NCBI GenBank assembly: GCA_017406805.1
Contig: JAFQXU010000051.1
Location: forward strand, 1-64,000
Direction of reading: 5' to 3'
Length of the DNA stretch: 64,000 bases
From: Clostridia bacterium
GTDB lineage: Bacteria > Bacillota > Clostridia > Oscillospirales > Acutalibacteraceae
Both the position numbers and the translations under genes were made by a program. Each line of letters opens with the position of its first letter. The stretch's first letter is position 1. A model generated the notes under the pieces. That model was not told where the DNA came from. It saw only the letters and a list, made by a program, of their open reading frames with translations, and did no database searches. Positions 15,910 through 24,615 of this stretch are shown here, piece by piece.

Positions 15910-17316
15910 TTACTTATATTGTAGTTTATTTACTAAATCTTTAAAGTGATTTCCACGTTCTTCAAAATTATTATATAAATCAAAACTTGCGCAGGCGGGG
16001 GAAAGAATTACGATATCCCCGGGCGATGCGATTTCGTGCACATTTTTAACGGCTTCTTCCATATTTTTCACATGAATTATTTTTAAATTTGAAGTTTTAT
16101 AATTTGGTGAATTTACAACGCTGTTTTCGATTTTTTCGGCGGCATTTCCCATTAAAATTAGTGTGGATACTTTTTCTAATATTTTTTCTCCAAGTTTATC
16201 AAAAGGTGTTTTTTTGTCGTATCCTCCGGCTATAAGAATTATCTTCTTGTCAAAAAGCGAAAGTGTGCCTTTTATTACCCTTGTGGGGCTTGATGCGATT
16301 GAATCGTTATAGTAAGAAACCCCGTTTACATTTTTTACAAATTCTATTCGGTGACTTACTCCCGAAAAGTTTTGTGCTACAGTTTTTATGCTTTCGGTTT
16401 TTACCAAGCTTTTTGTTGCGGCGATTGCAGCCAAATAATTTTCTACGTTGTGATTTCCGGGAATTTTTATATCAGCCGTGTTTATAATTTTTTCATTTTT
16501 ACCGTTTGATGAATATATTATGTTGTTGCTTTCATCTATCCATACGCCGCTGTTTAATTTTTCTTTTGAGCTAAAGTATATATTTTGACCCCTTACGTCG
16601 GTTATTAATTTTTTTGTTTCGCTGTTGTCAAAATTAAGCACAGCTTTAGAAAAAGCATTTTGATGGATCAATATTTGTCTTTTTGCAAAGACGTATTCGT
16701 CCATATTTTTGTGTATATCCAGATGATTTGGGGAAATGTTCGTAATAACTGCAATATCAGGGCTTTTACGCATGGAAAGAAGCTGAAAGCTCGAAAGTTC
16801 TACCACAGCAAAATCCTCTTTTTTTATGCTTTTTATTTCCGGCAACAGTGGCTTGCCGATGTTCCCGCCAAGGTGTACTTTTTTGCCGCCGGTTTTTAAA
16901 ATTTCGGATATAATGGTTGAAACTGTGGTTTTTCCGTCACTTCCCGTTATACCTATAATAGTGCAAGGGCAAAGATCAAAAAATATTTCCATTTCAGATG
17001 TTATAATGGTTCCTTTTTCCCTGGCTTTTTTTATGTTTTCCGAAAAAAAGCTTATTCCTGGAGTCCTTATTATTATATCTACATCCTCATTCCATACGCT
17101 CTCGTCACCTAAACGCAGAGTTATATATTTGTTTTCGGAAATATTTTGTAAAATATCGTCGCTTATATTTTCTTTGCTTTTGCAGTCGTAGGCGATTACG
17201 TTTATTTTTTCGTCTGTCAGCATTTTAATAAAGGGCAAGTTGCTTCTGCCAATTCCGCAGAACATTATTTTTTTGTTTTTTATTTTATCGATAAAATCTT
17301 TAAAGTTTTCTGTCAT
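15910..17316 (-). CDS. murD: UDP-N-acetylmuramoyl-L-alanine--D-glutamate ligase
   Basis: 468 residues, a full-length Mur ligase that adds D-glutamate to UDP-MurNAc-L-Ala in the cytoplasm. The N-terminal Rossmann-like domain is followed by the ATP loop GITGSDGKTT (122-131), the central-domain SSFQL and ITNISPNHLDIH motifs, and the C-terminal YYNDSIASSPTR and AGGYDKKTPF motifs. It is convergent with the SopB-like gene, 13 bases apart, and stands apart from the other mur/fts genes of the window, which are around 40-48 kb. No anomaly is seen. Confidence 0.95.
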   Translation of the reverse strand: MTENFKDFIDKIKNKKIMFCGIGRSNLPFIKMLTDEKINVIAYDCKSKENISDDILQNISENKYITLRLGDESVWNEDVDIIIRTPGISFFSENIKKAREKGTIITSEMEIFFDLCPCTIIGITGSDGKTTVSTIISEILKTGGKKVHLGGNIGKPLLPEIKSIKKEDFAVVELSSFQLLSMRKSPDIAVITNISPNHLDIHKNMDEYVFAKRQILIHQNAFSKAVLNFDNSETKKLITDVRGQNIYFSSKEKLNSGVWIDESNNIIYSSNGKNEKIINTADIKIPGNHNVENYLAAIAATKSLVKTESIKTVAQNFSGVSHRIEFVKNVNGVSYYNDSIASSPTRVIKGTLSLFDKKIILIAGGYDKKTPFDKLGEKILEKVSTLILMGNAAEKIENSVVNSPNYKTSNLKIIHVKNMEEAVKNVHEIASPGDIVILSPACASFDLYNNFEERGNHFKDLVNKLQYK

Positions 17317-17410
17317 AATTTAATCCCTGCTTTTTCTTTAGTTTTTCTGATAATATAAATTTTACAACGTAAAAAAAAATATGTCTACATATAGTAGACT
17401 TTTTTATCAT

Positions 17411-18094
17411 TTATGTGTTTATAAACCTGCTGTGTATATATCCCGAGGAATTGTTCTTTTTTATTATGTACCAATCTTCCCACTGAGATATAATTTCAAT
17501 TTTTTCTCCCGGTTCCACCGTTTGAATTATTTCCGAGTTGTTGTTGGGTCTTTTAAAAACCGCCGCATCGGTTTTTGAAGATCCTATTTTTTTGTTTCGA
17601 TAAGCCGCAAAAGGGATTCCAAAAAATTCCGTCAAAGACATTGTAACGACGGCAGGAATGTTTTCAATGTTTTTTAATAGCCATGACAAGCTATTTTTGC
17701 CGCATGAAAAATTAAATCTTATGGTTACAGTCGGAATTCCGGATATATTTTCGTTTCCCCCCGGAATGGTGTTTATTTTTCTGCACGAATTTTTAAAAAC
17801 ATTTTTTAAATTTTCTTCAAGTATTTGTGCAAGCCTTTTTGAGTCCGGGGCGCCGGGTTTAAAGAGTATATTTATGCTGCTTTGGCAGCTGCAGCAAAGC
17901 CTGCTTTCTATTATTATTCCGGCCGATTCGCCCGAATTAGCGGAATTGTTGCAGCATGAACTTTGAAAATCATTATACTTCATGGTGTTTTGCGGCAGCA
18001 TGTTTTTTATTTCGCTGTATATTACCATTGTATAATAGTTTATCTTTGAATTTTTAATTTCGTTTGGTTTTAATTTCATAAATACGTCAAACAC
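17411..18094 (-). CDS. SH3-domain protein, possibly a degenerate amidase
   Basis: 227 residues, starting at a GTG behind TTGGAGTGAT. The C-terminal ~60 residues are a bacterial SH3-like domain (VFKRPNNNSEIIQTVEPGEK, ending in SSGYIHSRFINT), which usually binds cell wall. The centre (SKRLAQILEENLKNVF, then IPAVVTMSLTEFFGIPF) is spaced like the second half of an N-acetylmuramoyl-L-alanine amidase, but I see neither the zinc His/Glu nor the catalytic Glu. Several cysteines are clustered near residues 45-70 (SSCCNN, CCSC). There is no obvious signal peptide. Either a remodelled, catalytically dead wall-binding protein or an unrelated protein with an SH3 end. Confidence 0.5.
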   Translation of the reverse strand: MFDVFMKLKPNEIKNSKINYYTMVIYSEIKNMLPQNTMKYNDFQSSCCNNSANSGESAGIIIESRLCCSCQSSINILFKPGAPDSKRLAQILEENLKNVFKNSCRKINTIPGGNENISGIPTVTIRFNFSCGKNSLSWLLKNIENIPAVVTMSLTEFFGIPFAAYRNKKIGSSKTDAAVFKRPNNNSEIIQTVEPGEKIEIISQWEDWYIIKKNNSSGYIHSRFINT

Positions 18095-18165
18095 AAAATA
18101 TCACTCCAAAATAAAATATTACTTAAAATATAATATGAAGTTTATAAATTAAAGTGTTATAAAAT

Positions 18166-19056
18166 TTATCCGTTTAGTTTTTTAAAAAATACTTCGGAAG
18201 GAACATTTGGCGGTCTTAAAAACCTGCCTAATTCAAAAAGGCTTTCAGGACAATTCTTTTTAATTATATTAACCTTGCTTTCGCACAGAAAAGTGGCTTT
18301 AAACCCCAAAGACTTGATTATTTTTTCGGAGCATTCGCTTTTTGCACCAAAAGGGTAAAAAAATGCCGTGGGGCGTTTCCCGATATTTTTTTCAATTAAA
18401 TTTTGCGCTTTGTTTAAATCTTCCGAGAGATTTTCTTCGTAATTTTGTAGTGATTCGTCATTTCTTTTTTTGCATCCGATTCTAGGGTTGTGGCAGGAGT
18501 GCATGTTGTATGTGTGGTTTTGTATTTCAACCAAACCGCTTTCCGACATTTTAGCAATCGGCTCCCAACCCGCATGCGCGTAAACCGGGTTTTCGTCTTT
18601 GATTTCGGTGTACCTTTCAGACTCTTTTGCTATTGGTGAAAAAACAAATTTGGCACCATATTTTTGCGCAAGCGGAAAAGCAAAGAGAAAATTATTGTAT
18701 GCTCCATCATCAAAGGTAAGAAGTATCGGCTTTTCTGGCAAATCTTTTTCACCTCGGGAAAATGCAATAAGGTCTGAAATTAAAATCGTTTCAAATCCAT
18801 TATTTTTTATGTATTTCAAATCTTCTTCAAAAGTTTTTTCGGATATAATAAATTTATTTTCTTTTTGGGGATTTTTTAAAATCATATGATACATCAAAAT
18901 GGGCAATTTTCTTTCTTCCGGGTTTGTGTTTTGATTGCGAGGTGGTGCCACGGAATAAAAATTAGACACAAGAGCACTTGCCATTAAAATAATTAAAGCT
19001 GTAAACAGTATTATTTTTACTTTTAGATTATTTTTAATAAACAATTTAATATGCAA
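18166..19056 (-). CDS. Polysaccharide deacetylase, membrane-anchored
   Basis: 296 residues. A hydrophobic N-terminal segment (KIILFTALIILMASALV) acts as signal or anchor. The NodB homology domain follows: PILMYHMI, the metal/catalytic TFDDG (~115), the metal-site motif HTYNMHSC with two histidine-like ligands, and FYPFGAKS near residue 250. The family removes N- or O-acetyl groups from peptidoglycan or other surface glycans outside the membrane. It is divergent from the ylxM-ffh operon. Confidence 0.85.
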   Translation of the reverse strand: MHIKLFIKNNLKVKIILFTALIILMASALVSNFYSVAPPRNQNTNPEERKLPILMYHMILKNPQKENKFIISEKTFEEDLKYIKNNGFETILISDLIAFSRGEKDLPEKPILLTFDDGAYNNFLFAFPLAQKYGAKFVFSPIAKESERYTEIKDENPVYAHAGWEPIAKMSESGLVEIQNHTYNMHSCHNPRIGCKKRNDESLQNYEENLSEDLNKAQNLIEKNIGKRPTAFFYPFGAKSECSEKIIKSLGFKATFLCESKVNIIKKNCPESLFELGRFLRPPNVPSEVFFKKLNG

Positions 19057-19141
19057 GGAGAGTCCCCTCTTTAAATTTTTGATTTTATTTTTTAAAATAT
19101 ATGAATAAATATAAAATAATTATTACTGTAAAGAAAAAAGC

Positions 19142-19170
19142 TTGACAGATAAAAAAATATGTAGTAAACT
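19142..19170 (+). promoter_or_regulatory. Promoter of the ylxM-ffh operon
   Basis: A consensus TTGACA (19142-19147), a 17-base spacer and TAAACT (19165-19170) lie 55 bases before the ylxM start. Confidence 0.75.
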
Positions 19171-19180
19171 AAGAAATATA

Positions 19181-19203
19181 CTGTAAAGTTAATAGCTTTA
19201 CAG
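19181..19203 (+). promoter_or_regulatory. Inverted repeat downstream of the ylxM-ffh promoter
   Basis: CTGTAAAG and CTTTACAG form a perfect 8-bp inverted repeat with a 7-base spacer just after the -10 box. A further CTGTAAAG half-site lies at 19126-19133, before the -35 box. The arrangement suits an operator or a leader hairpin. YlxM, a DNA-binding protein encoded next, could be the ligand, but that is a guess. Confidence 0.45.
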
Positions 19204-19224
19204 TGGATAAAAAGAGGTAATAAT

Positions 19225-19575
19225 ATGGATAAAGATATTAACATGGCGCTTCTTTTTGATACTTACGGAAGCATTTTGTCTGATTTGCAGCATGATTGTT
19301 TAGATATGCACTATAATCAAGATTTTTCTCTTTCGGAAATATCAGACAACGTAGGGAAAACCAGGCAAGGGGTGTATGACTCCATAAAAAGATCCGAGCA
19401 AATTTTAAAAAATCTGGAAAAAAAACTGGGTTTTTTGAAAAAGACAAATGATTTAAAAGAAAAAATTGATGAAATCAAAAAATTAATTAGCGAAATGCCT
19501 GATATTTCCAGCAATTTACAGACAAAAGAAAAAATAGAAGAAATAAAAGAAATACTAAATAAAATTCAGTTTTAA
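19225..19575 (+). CDS. ylxM: YlxM-like helix-turn-helix protein
   Basis: 116 residues. The first ~70 form the YlxM helix-turn-helix: a DCLDMHYNQDFSLSEIS segment, then GKTRQGVYDSIKRSEQIL. The tail is a coiled-coil of ~45 residues, longer than in many homologs. The protein is conserved beside ffh in Gram-positives, and here the ffh start is about 15 bases away, so they share a transcript. Its exact role in the signal-recognition-particle operon is not settled. Confidence 0.9.
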   Translation: MDKDINMALLFDTYGSILSDLQHDCLDMHYNQDFSLSEISDNVGKTRQGVYDSIKRSEQILKNLEKKLGFLKKTNDLKEKIDEIKKLISEMPDISSNLQTKEKIEEIKEILNKIQF

Positions 19576-19589
19576 GGCAGGTGATATTT

Positions 19590-20927
19590 TTGGCGTTTGA
19601 AAATCTATCGGAAAAAATTTCTGCAGCATTTAAAAAATTGCGTTCCAAGGGAAAACTTACGGAATCCGACGTAAAAAATTCCATGAGGGAAGTTCGCTTG
19701 GCGCTTTTGGAAGCAGATGTAAACTATAAAGTTGCAAAAGATTTTACAAACAAAGTAATAGAAAGAGCTATCGGCTCTAAAGTTATGGAGAGCCTAACAC
19801 CTGCGCAAATGGTAATAAAAATTGTAAAAGAAGAACTTACAAGTCTTATGGGCGGAGAAGAAAAAAACAGGCTGAATATTTCTTCTAAGCCACCAACAAT
19901 TATAATGCTTTGTGGGCTTCAAGGTTCGGGTAAAACCACACACGCGGCGAAGCTTGCGCTAATGCTAAAAAAACAAGGAAGAAGGCCACTTCTTGTGGCG
20001 TGCGATATTTACCGTCCAGCTGCTATAAAACAGCTTCAGATTTTAGGCTCACAAGTTGGAGTACATGTTTTTGAAATGGGAGATAAACCTCCGGTGGAAA
20101 TTTCTAAGCAGGCACTTTTATACGCAAAAGATTACGGCCATGATGTTGTAATTATCGATACTGCGGGGAGACTGCAAATAGACGAAAAGCTTATGAACGA
20201 GCTAAAAGAATTAAAGCGTGAAATAAATCCGCACGAGATACTCCTTGTTGCAGATACAATGACCGGTCAAGATGCCGTAAATGTTGCCAAAACGTTTAAC
20301 GAAATGCTGGATATCACGGGAGTAATACTTACAAAACTTGACGGCGACACCAGGGGCGGCGCGGCGCTTTCCATAAAAGCCATCACCGGCAAGCCGATAA
20401 AATTTGTTGGTACGGGCGAAAAGCCGGAAAATATAGAAGATTTTCACCCTGACAGAATGGCATCAAGAATTTTGGGAATGGGTGACGTTTTAACGCTTAT
20501 CGAAGATGCCCAGGCAAATTTTGATAAATCTGAAGCCGAAAAAATGGCCAAGAAATTAGAGAAAAACAATTTTGATTTAAACGACCTTAAAGATCAAATG
20601 ATACAAATAAGAAAAATGGGGCCAATTAAATCGATTTTAACAAAATTACCGGGTATGAGCAGTAAGTTAAAAGATGTTGACCTTGACGACAGAGTTATAG
20701 ATAGGCTTTATTCAATAATTTTATCTATGACTCCGCTGGAAAGAAAAAAGCCGTCTATCATAAATGCGCCAAGGAAAAAAAGAATAGCAGCTGGTAGCGG
20801 AATGAAAGTTGAAGACGTAAATAAACTTCTTAAACAGTTTGAAGAAATGAAAAAGTTTATGAAAAGATTTGGTGGTAATAAGTTCAAAAGGGGAATACCG
20901 GGATTTAGGTTTCCCAAGATGTTTTAA
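19590..20927 (+). CDS. ffh: Signal recognition particle GTPase
   Basis: 445 residues. Ffh binds signal peptides and 4.5S RNA and delivers ribosomes to the membrane through FtsY. The N domain is followed by the G domain with GLQGSGKTT (109-117), DTAGR, TKLDGDTRGGAAL and GTGEKPENIEDF, and then the methionine-containing M domain (LPGMSSK, RIAAGSGM). I chose the TTG at 19590, giving MAFENLSEK as in homologs, with AGGTGAT upstream; the GTG three codons earlier has no usable RBS. Downstream are rpsP, khpA, rimM and trmD. Confidence 0.95.
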   Translation: MAFENLSEKISAAFKKLRSKGKLTESDVKNSMREVRLALLEADVNYKVAKDFTNKVIERAIGSKVMESLTPAQMVIKIVKEELTSLMGGEEKNRLNISSKPPTIIMLCGLQGSGKTTHAAKLALMLKKQGRRPLLVACDIYRPAAIKQLQILGSQVGVHVFEMGDKPPVEISKQALLYAKDYGHDVVIIDTAGRLQIDEKLMNELKELKREINPHEILLVADTMTGQDAVNVAKTFNEMLDITGVILTKLDGDTRGGAALSIKAITGKPIKFVGTGEKPENIEDFHPDRMASRILGMGDVLTLIEDAQANFDKSEAEKMAKKLEKNNFDLNDLKDQMIQIRKMGPIKSILTKLPGMSSKLKDVDLDDRVIDRLYSIILSMTPLERKKPSIINAPRKKRIAAGSGMKVEDVNKLLKQFEEMKKFMKRFGGNKFKRGIPGFRFPKMF

Positions 20928-20985
20928 GTTGCTTTATATGTTATTATAATATATAAAAATAAATTAAATTTAGGAGGAAAAACAA

Positions 20986-21231
20986 ATGGCAGTAAGAATT
21001 AGACTTCGTAGAATGGGAGCACACCAAAACCCTTTTTATCGTATAGTGGTGGCAGATTCACGTTCACCGCGCGATGGAAGATGTATTGAAGAAATTGGAT
21101 ATTTTAATCCGATGACAAATCCCGAAGAAATCAAACTAGACTTAGAAAAAGCCGAAAAATGGATTTCTAATGGTGCTCAACCAACAGAGAGAGTTAAAAG
21201 CATAATTAAGTCCTTAAAAGAATCAAAATAA
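20986..21231 (+). CDS. rpsP: 30S ribosomal protein S16
   Basis: 81 residues, the usual length. It opens with [20 protein letters not shown] and contains [19 protein letters not shown], typical of S16, which helps assemble the 30S subunit. It is preceded by a strong RBS (TTAGGAGGAAAAAC) and is 58 bases downstream of ffh. Confidence 0.97.
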   Translation: MAVRIRLRRMGAHQNPFYRIVVADSRSPRDGRCIEEIGYFNPMTNPEEIKLDLEKAEKWISNGAQPTERVKSIIKSLKESK

Positions 21232-21252
21232 AATATAAAGGAGAAAAATTTA

Positions 21253-21498
21253 ATGGAGGACGTTATTGAAAATCTGTTAAATGCTCTTGTTAGGGAATTA
21301 ATTCTTAAACCGGACGCTTTGAAAATTGAAAAAGACGAGACCGCAGAAGACGGACTCGTTGTGTACAGAGTTATTGTAGACGAAAGCGATATGGGAAGAA
21401 TTATCGGAAGGCAAGGGCGCATTGCTAAATCTATTAGAAGTATAGCAAGGGCGGCAGCCGTGAAAAATAATTTGAAAATCGCCGTTGAAATAGGCTAA
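21253..21498 (+). CDS. khpA: KH-domain RNA-binding protein
   Basis: 81 residues, standard length for KhpA (YlqC). The KH-domain signature GRIIGRQGRIAKSIR is near residues 45-60. KhpA binds RNA with KhpB and influences cell division and elongation in Gram-positives. It sits in its usual place between rpsP and rimM, with an RBS (AAGGAGAAAA). Confidence 0.93.
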   Translation: MEDVIENLLNALVRELILKPDALKIEKDETAEDGLVVYRVIVDESDMGRIIGRQGRIAKSIRSIARAAAVKNNLKIAVEIG

Positions 21499-21567
21499 AA
21501 TATTGGTGCTTGACTTTTTATTTCTAGTTAAGCACATTAATTTTTATTTGTAAAATTAGGAGCATGC

Positions 21568-22083
21568 ATGAAAAAAAACGAATATCTTTGTATTGGTAAA
21601 ATAGCCGGTCCAAGGGGAGTGGCGGGAGAAATAAAAATTAATCCCTATACCGATTCTCCCGAGGATTTTTATGAAATAAAAAACATATTTTTGGACATTA
21701 ATGAAAGCCCAATCGAGTTTTTTAATGTAAAAGTTCATAAATTGCAAGTACTTATGAAAATAAAGGGAATAAACAGTAAAAACGACGCACAGGTTTTACA
21801 AGGTAAGCTTCTTTACGCACAAAAAAAGGATATTCCCATTGCCGAAAACAGCTATTTTATAGAAGATTTAAAAGGTTGCACTGTTGAAGATGCAAAAAGC
21901 TGCGAAATATACGGCGTATTAAAAGATGTTTTTAATAGAGGTGCAAGCGATATTTACCAAATAATTGGAAAAGATAATAAAGAATATCTTCTGCCGATAA
22001 TTGAAGGTACGATTGAAAAAATAGATTTGGAAGAAAATAAAATTTTGGTTAATCCATTAAAAGGTGTTTTTGATGAAAATTGA
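21568..22083 (+). CDS. rimM: 16S rRNA processing protein RimM
   Basis: 171 residues, normal length. The N-terminal barrel begins YLCIGKIAGPRGVAGEI. The PRC-barrel part holds YFIEDLKGCTV and a YLLPIIEGTIEKID closing segment. RimM binds S19 and helps mature the 3' domain of the 30S head. Its 3' end overlaps the trmD start by 11 bases, indicating coupled translation. Confidence 0.95.
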   Translation: MKKNEYLCIGKIAGPRGVAGEIKINPYTDSPEDFYEIKNIFLDINESPIEFFNVKVHKLQVLMKIKGINSKNDAQVLQGKLLYAQKKDIPIAENSYFIEDLKGCTVEDAKSCEIYGVLKDVFNRGASDIYQIIGKDNKEYLLPIIEGTIEKIDLEENKILVNPLKGVFDEN

Positions 22084-22762
22084 TATTATGACTCTTTTCC
22101 CCGAGGTTTGCGAGGCGTTTTTGTCAAGCAGTGTAATCGGTAGGGCAAGAAACAAAGGAATTTTAGATATAAAGTGCCACCAAATACGTGACTTTGCTTT
22201 TGATAAGCATAAACGTGTGGACGATACACCATATGGTGGCGGAAAAGGCATGGTTATGATGGCAGAGCCTATATTTAAATGCTTTGAAAATATATGTGAG
22301 CTAAGGGGTAGTCGCCCTGTGCTGATTTATATGACGCCAAAAGGCGAAGTGTTTAATCAGAAAATGGCTGTTGATTTAAAAAATAAATACGATAGTATTG
22401 CAATTTTGTGTGGGCATTATGAGGGGGTAGACCAGCGTGTGATTGACGAAATTGTTGACATGCAAATTTCCGTTGGAGATTATGTTTTAACGGGCGGAGA
22501 AATTCCTGCCGTGGCGGTTGTTGACGCAATTTGTCGAATTGTGCCGGGAGTTCTTTCAGATGATGTATGTTTTGAAGATGAAAGTCACTATAAAGGTCTT
22601 TTGGAGTACCCACAGTATACCAAGCCTGCAGTTTGGCATGATAAAAAAGTACCCGATGTGCTTATTTCCGGTCACCACGCAAATATCGAGGAATGGAAAC
22701 GAAAAAAATCTCTTGAAGAAACAAGAAAATATCGTCCTGATATATTGAAAAAACAATATTAA
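22073..22762 (+). CDS. trmD: tRNA (guanine37-N1)-methyltransferase
   Basis: 229 residues. The ATG at 22073 gives MKIDIMTLFPEV as in homologs, with AAAGGTG upstream inside rimM; a GTG nine bases earlier is less likely. The SPOUT knot motifs are present: DDTPYGGGKGMVM, LCGHYEGVD and SVGDYVLTGGEIP. The enzyme methylates G37 of tRNA to prevent frameshifting. In many Firmicutes rplS follows, but here it does not. Confidence 0.96.
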   Translation: MKIDIMTLFPEVCEAFLSSSVIGRARNKGILDIKCHQIRDFAFDKHKRVDDTPYGGGKGMVMMAEPIFKCFENICELRGSRPVLIYMTPKGEVFNQKMAVDLKNKYDSIAILCGHYEGVDQRVIDEIVDMQISVGDYVLTGGEIPAVAVVDAICRIVPGVLSDDVCFEDESHYKGLLEYPQYTKPAVWHDKKVPDVLISGHHANIEEWKRKKSLEETRKYRPDILKKQY

Positions 22763-22867
22763 ATATTTATATTGAATAAAAACGTCAAAAATTTTTGGCA
22801 TATTTACCAATTAGAAACCCTAAAAACGCCATTTGATAGTAAGAAACATAAAAATATCCACTTGATA

Positions 22868-22895
22868 TTGACTAAAATTATAATTATGATATAAT
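22868..22895 (+). promoter_or_regulatory. Promoter of the HPr-like gene
   Basis: TTGACT (22868-22873), a 16-base spacer and TATAAT (22890-22895) precede the HPr-like gene by about 100 bases, leaving a fairly long 5' leader. Confidence 0.7.
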
Positions 22896-22993
22896 ACTAA
22901 TATTAGAACAAATATCTATATTATTAATGTTTTTTTGTTATAAACACCAAAGGGAAATTAATTAATATAATAAAATTAGGAGGGGAAAATATT

Positions 22994-23353
22994 ATGCGTA
23001 TCGCAGAAGTAGTAGTTCAAAATCAGTTAGGACTTTATGCAAGGCCGGCAACGTTTTTTATTCAAAAAGCAAATGAATTTAAATCTTCAATTTGGGTAGA
23101 AAAAGAAGAAAGAAGAGTCAACGCAAAAAGTCTTTTGGGAATTCTTTCACTGGCAGTTGTAGGTGGAACGAAAATAAGTATTATTGCCGATGGTACAGAT
23201 GAAGAGGAAGCCGTTGAACAACTTGTAAAACTTATCGAAACAGGATTATCAGAAAGAAGCAGCGAAGATGATGTGGAATCACAATTTTCAAAAGAGTATA
23301 GTGAAGATTATGTTGAAACAGATTTATCAGAAGGAAATAGTGAAAACGCTTAA
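22994..23353 (+). CDS. HPr-family protein with Tyr in place of the active-site His
   Basis: 119 residues. The first ~85 are an HPr fold: NQLGLYARPATFFIQ, then the regulatory-serine segment NAKSLLGILSLAV. Canonical HPr has GLHARPA, whose His accepts phosphate from enzyme I; here that residue is Tyr, while the HPr-kinase serine is kept. That pattern is the one of Crh, a regulatory HPr paralog that cannot carry phosphate to sugars. A ~35-residue acidic, Ser/Glu-rich C-terminal extension with two similar halves (SERSSEDD, SEGNSENA) is extra. No PTS genes are nearby. Regulatory function is inferred from the residues. Confidence 0.85.
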   Translation: MRIAEVVVQNQLGLYARPATFFIQKANEFKSSIWVEKEERRVNAKSLLGILSLAVVGGTKISIIADGTDEEEAVEQLVKLIETGLSERSSEDDVESQFSKEYSEDYVETDLSEGNSENA

Positions 23354-23370
23354 ATAGTGCTTTAAAATTA

Positions 23371-23406
23371 AAAAGCACCTGAATGAAATCAGGTGCTTTT
23401 TTGTGT
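23371..23406 (+). terminator. Rho-independent terminator after the HPr-like gene
   Basis: AAAAGCACCTGA / TCAGGTGCTTTT forms a 12-bp stem, followed by a T-rich tail. Confidence 0.9.
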
Positions 23407-23412
23407 GCTTGG

Positions 23413-23441
23413 TTGACTTTTTTATTTATATAATATAAAAT
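23413..23441 (+). promoter_or_regulatory. Promoter of the hydrolase-like gene
   Basis: TTGACT (23413-23418) and TAAAAT (23436-23441) at 17-base spacing lie 50 bases before the GTG start of the next gene. Confidence 0.55.
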
Positions 23442-23490
23442 ATAGCTGTTTTAAGTTGATTTTTTAAATTTAGAAAGAAGGGTCTTTTTT

Positions 23491-24615
23491 GTGGCTGATA
23501 TTAAAATCGTGGTTTGTTTTTATGGAACGGGTTATGATGTTGATGATGAGGATGGCGAAAAAGTAACAATTAGAAACAAAAAATATTCAAATATTAGAAG
23601 AAAGAAAGATTATTATAGTGGAGATTTAGTTTATAGTTTTTCCGGATCTAATGCTTTTGATTTGGGGAGTACTAATATTGCAAATAATATAAAAAATGCT
23701 GTTATGCTTCTTTCTGATGAAATAGATAAGTGGGTATTTGAAAATCGTTATAATGATGATACCATACAAATAAATATTCTCGGCCATTCTCGTGGAGGGG
23801 CTACAGCAACGCGCGTTGCTCAAAAATTAAGAAATATGTATCAAAAAAACAAAAAGGTAAAAATTAATTTTCGTGTTTCTGATCCTTATGCTGGCCCTAC
23901 TCATAGAGGTAAAAATGTTTCAATTGATGTAAAACCAAACAAAACGACTTTTGATGCAGAAGGTAGCGAAGGCGCAGTTTTTTATTCTATGGGAACGGCT
24001 TTTCATTATTCTCCGCAAAAAATAATGAATGCAAAAACAGTTTTTATTTGTCAGGCTGGGCATAAAGGAACAGCCTATTATTTAATTCATACAAAAAATA
24101 ATAAAGAAGGAGTATACTTATTGTGGCGAAAAGGAATAAAGATTATATCTAAAGAAGTAACAAAAGATAATTTAAAAGAAGTTATGGATGAAATCTATAA
24201 CTGGGAAAAAAGTTACAGCGCAAGAACAAGAGTTTTAACTGAAGTTATAGTGAAAAAACTGAATTTAAAAATTGATGATGTTCTTGAGACAGGTGCAGTA
24301 CGGGAATGGAAACCGGCGTTTGAGAAGACTTTGGGAAAAATTAAAAAATCATTATTTTTAAAAACAGCATTTAACTATGTGTTTGAATTATTTAGCGATA
24401 AATTATTTGGGCCCTATATTAATAAAAAAGGGGAGTTTTTTAGACATATTGAAAATGCAAAATCAGCTGTTGCGGGGATCGGAAATAATGATTATGAAGA
24501 AGCTATAAATCAACTTGATATGGTAATTGATGGTTCAAAGCAATTATATAAAGCGGAACTTGCACTTGCCTTAAAAGAAAGAATTATGCGGTATTATAAT
24601 TTGGATAAAAAATAA
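23491..24615 (+). CDS. Alpha/beta-hydrolase-like (lipase-type) protein, possible effector
   Basis: 374 residues from a GTG behind AGAAAGAAGGG. The N-terminus (IKIVVCFYGTGYD) and the nucleophile elbow ILGHSRGGATATRVA (Ser100) fit an alpha/beta-hydrolase of the DUF2235 type, a group that includes type VI phospholipase effectors. Candidate triad partners are Asp131 in VSDPYAGP and His191 in QAGHKGTAYY. The last ~180 residues are helical and of unknown type. There is no signal peptide. The catalytic Ser motif is seen; substrate and delivery are inferred. It has its own promoter and sits alone between an HPr-like gene and two tRNA genes, a typical cargo location. Confidence 0.65.
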   Translation: MADIKIVVCFYGTGYDVDDEDGEKVTIRNKKYSNIRRKKDYYSGDLVYSFSGSNAFDLGSTNIANNIKNAVMLLSDEIDKWVFENRYNDDTIQINILGHSRGGATATRVAQKLRNMYQKNKKVKINFRVSDPYAGPTHRGKNVSIDVKPNKTTFDAEGSEGAVFYSMGTAFHYSPQKIMNAKTVFICQAGHKGTAYYLIHTKNNKEGVYLLWRKGIKIISKEVTKDNLKEVMDEIYNWEKSYSARTRVLTEVIVKKLNLKIDDVLETGAVREWKPAFEKTLGKIKKSLFLKTAFNYVFELFSDKLFGPYINKKGEFFRHIENAKSAVAGIGNNDYEEAINQLDMVIDGSKQLYKAELALALKERIMRYYNLDKK

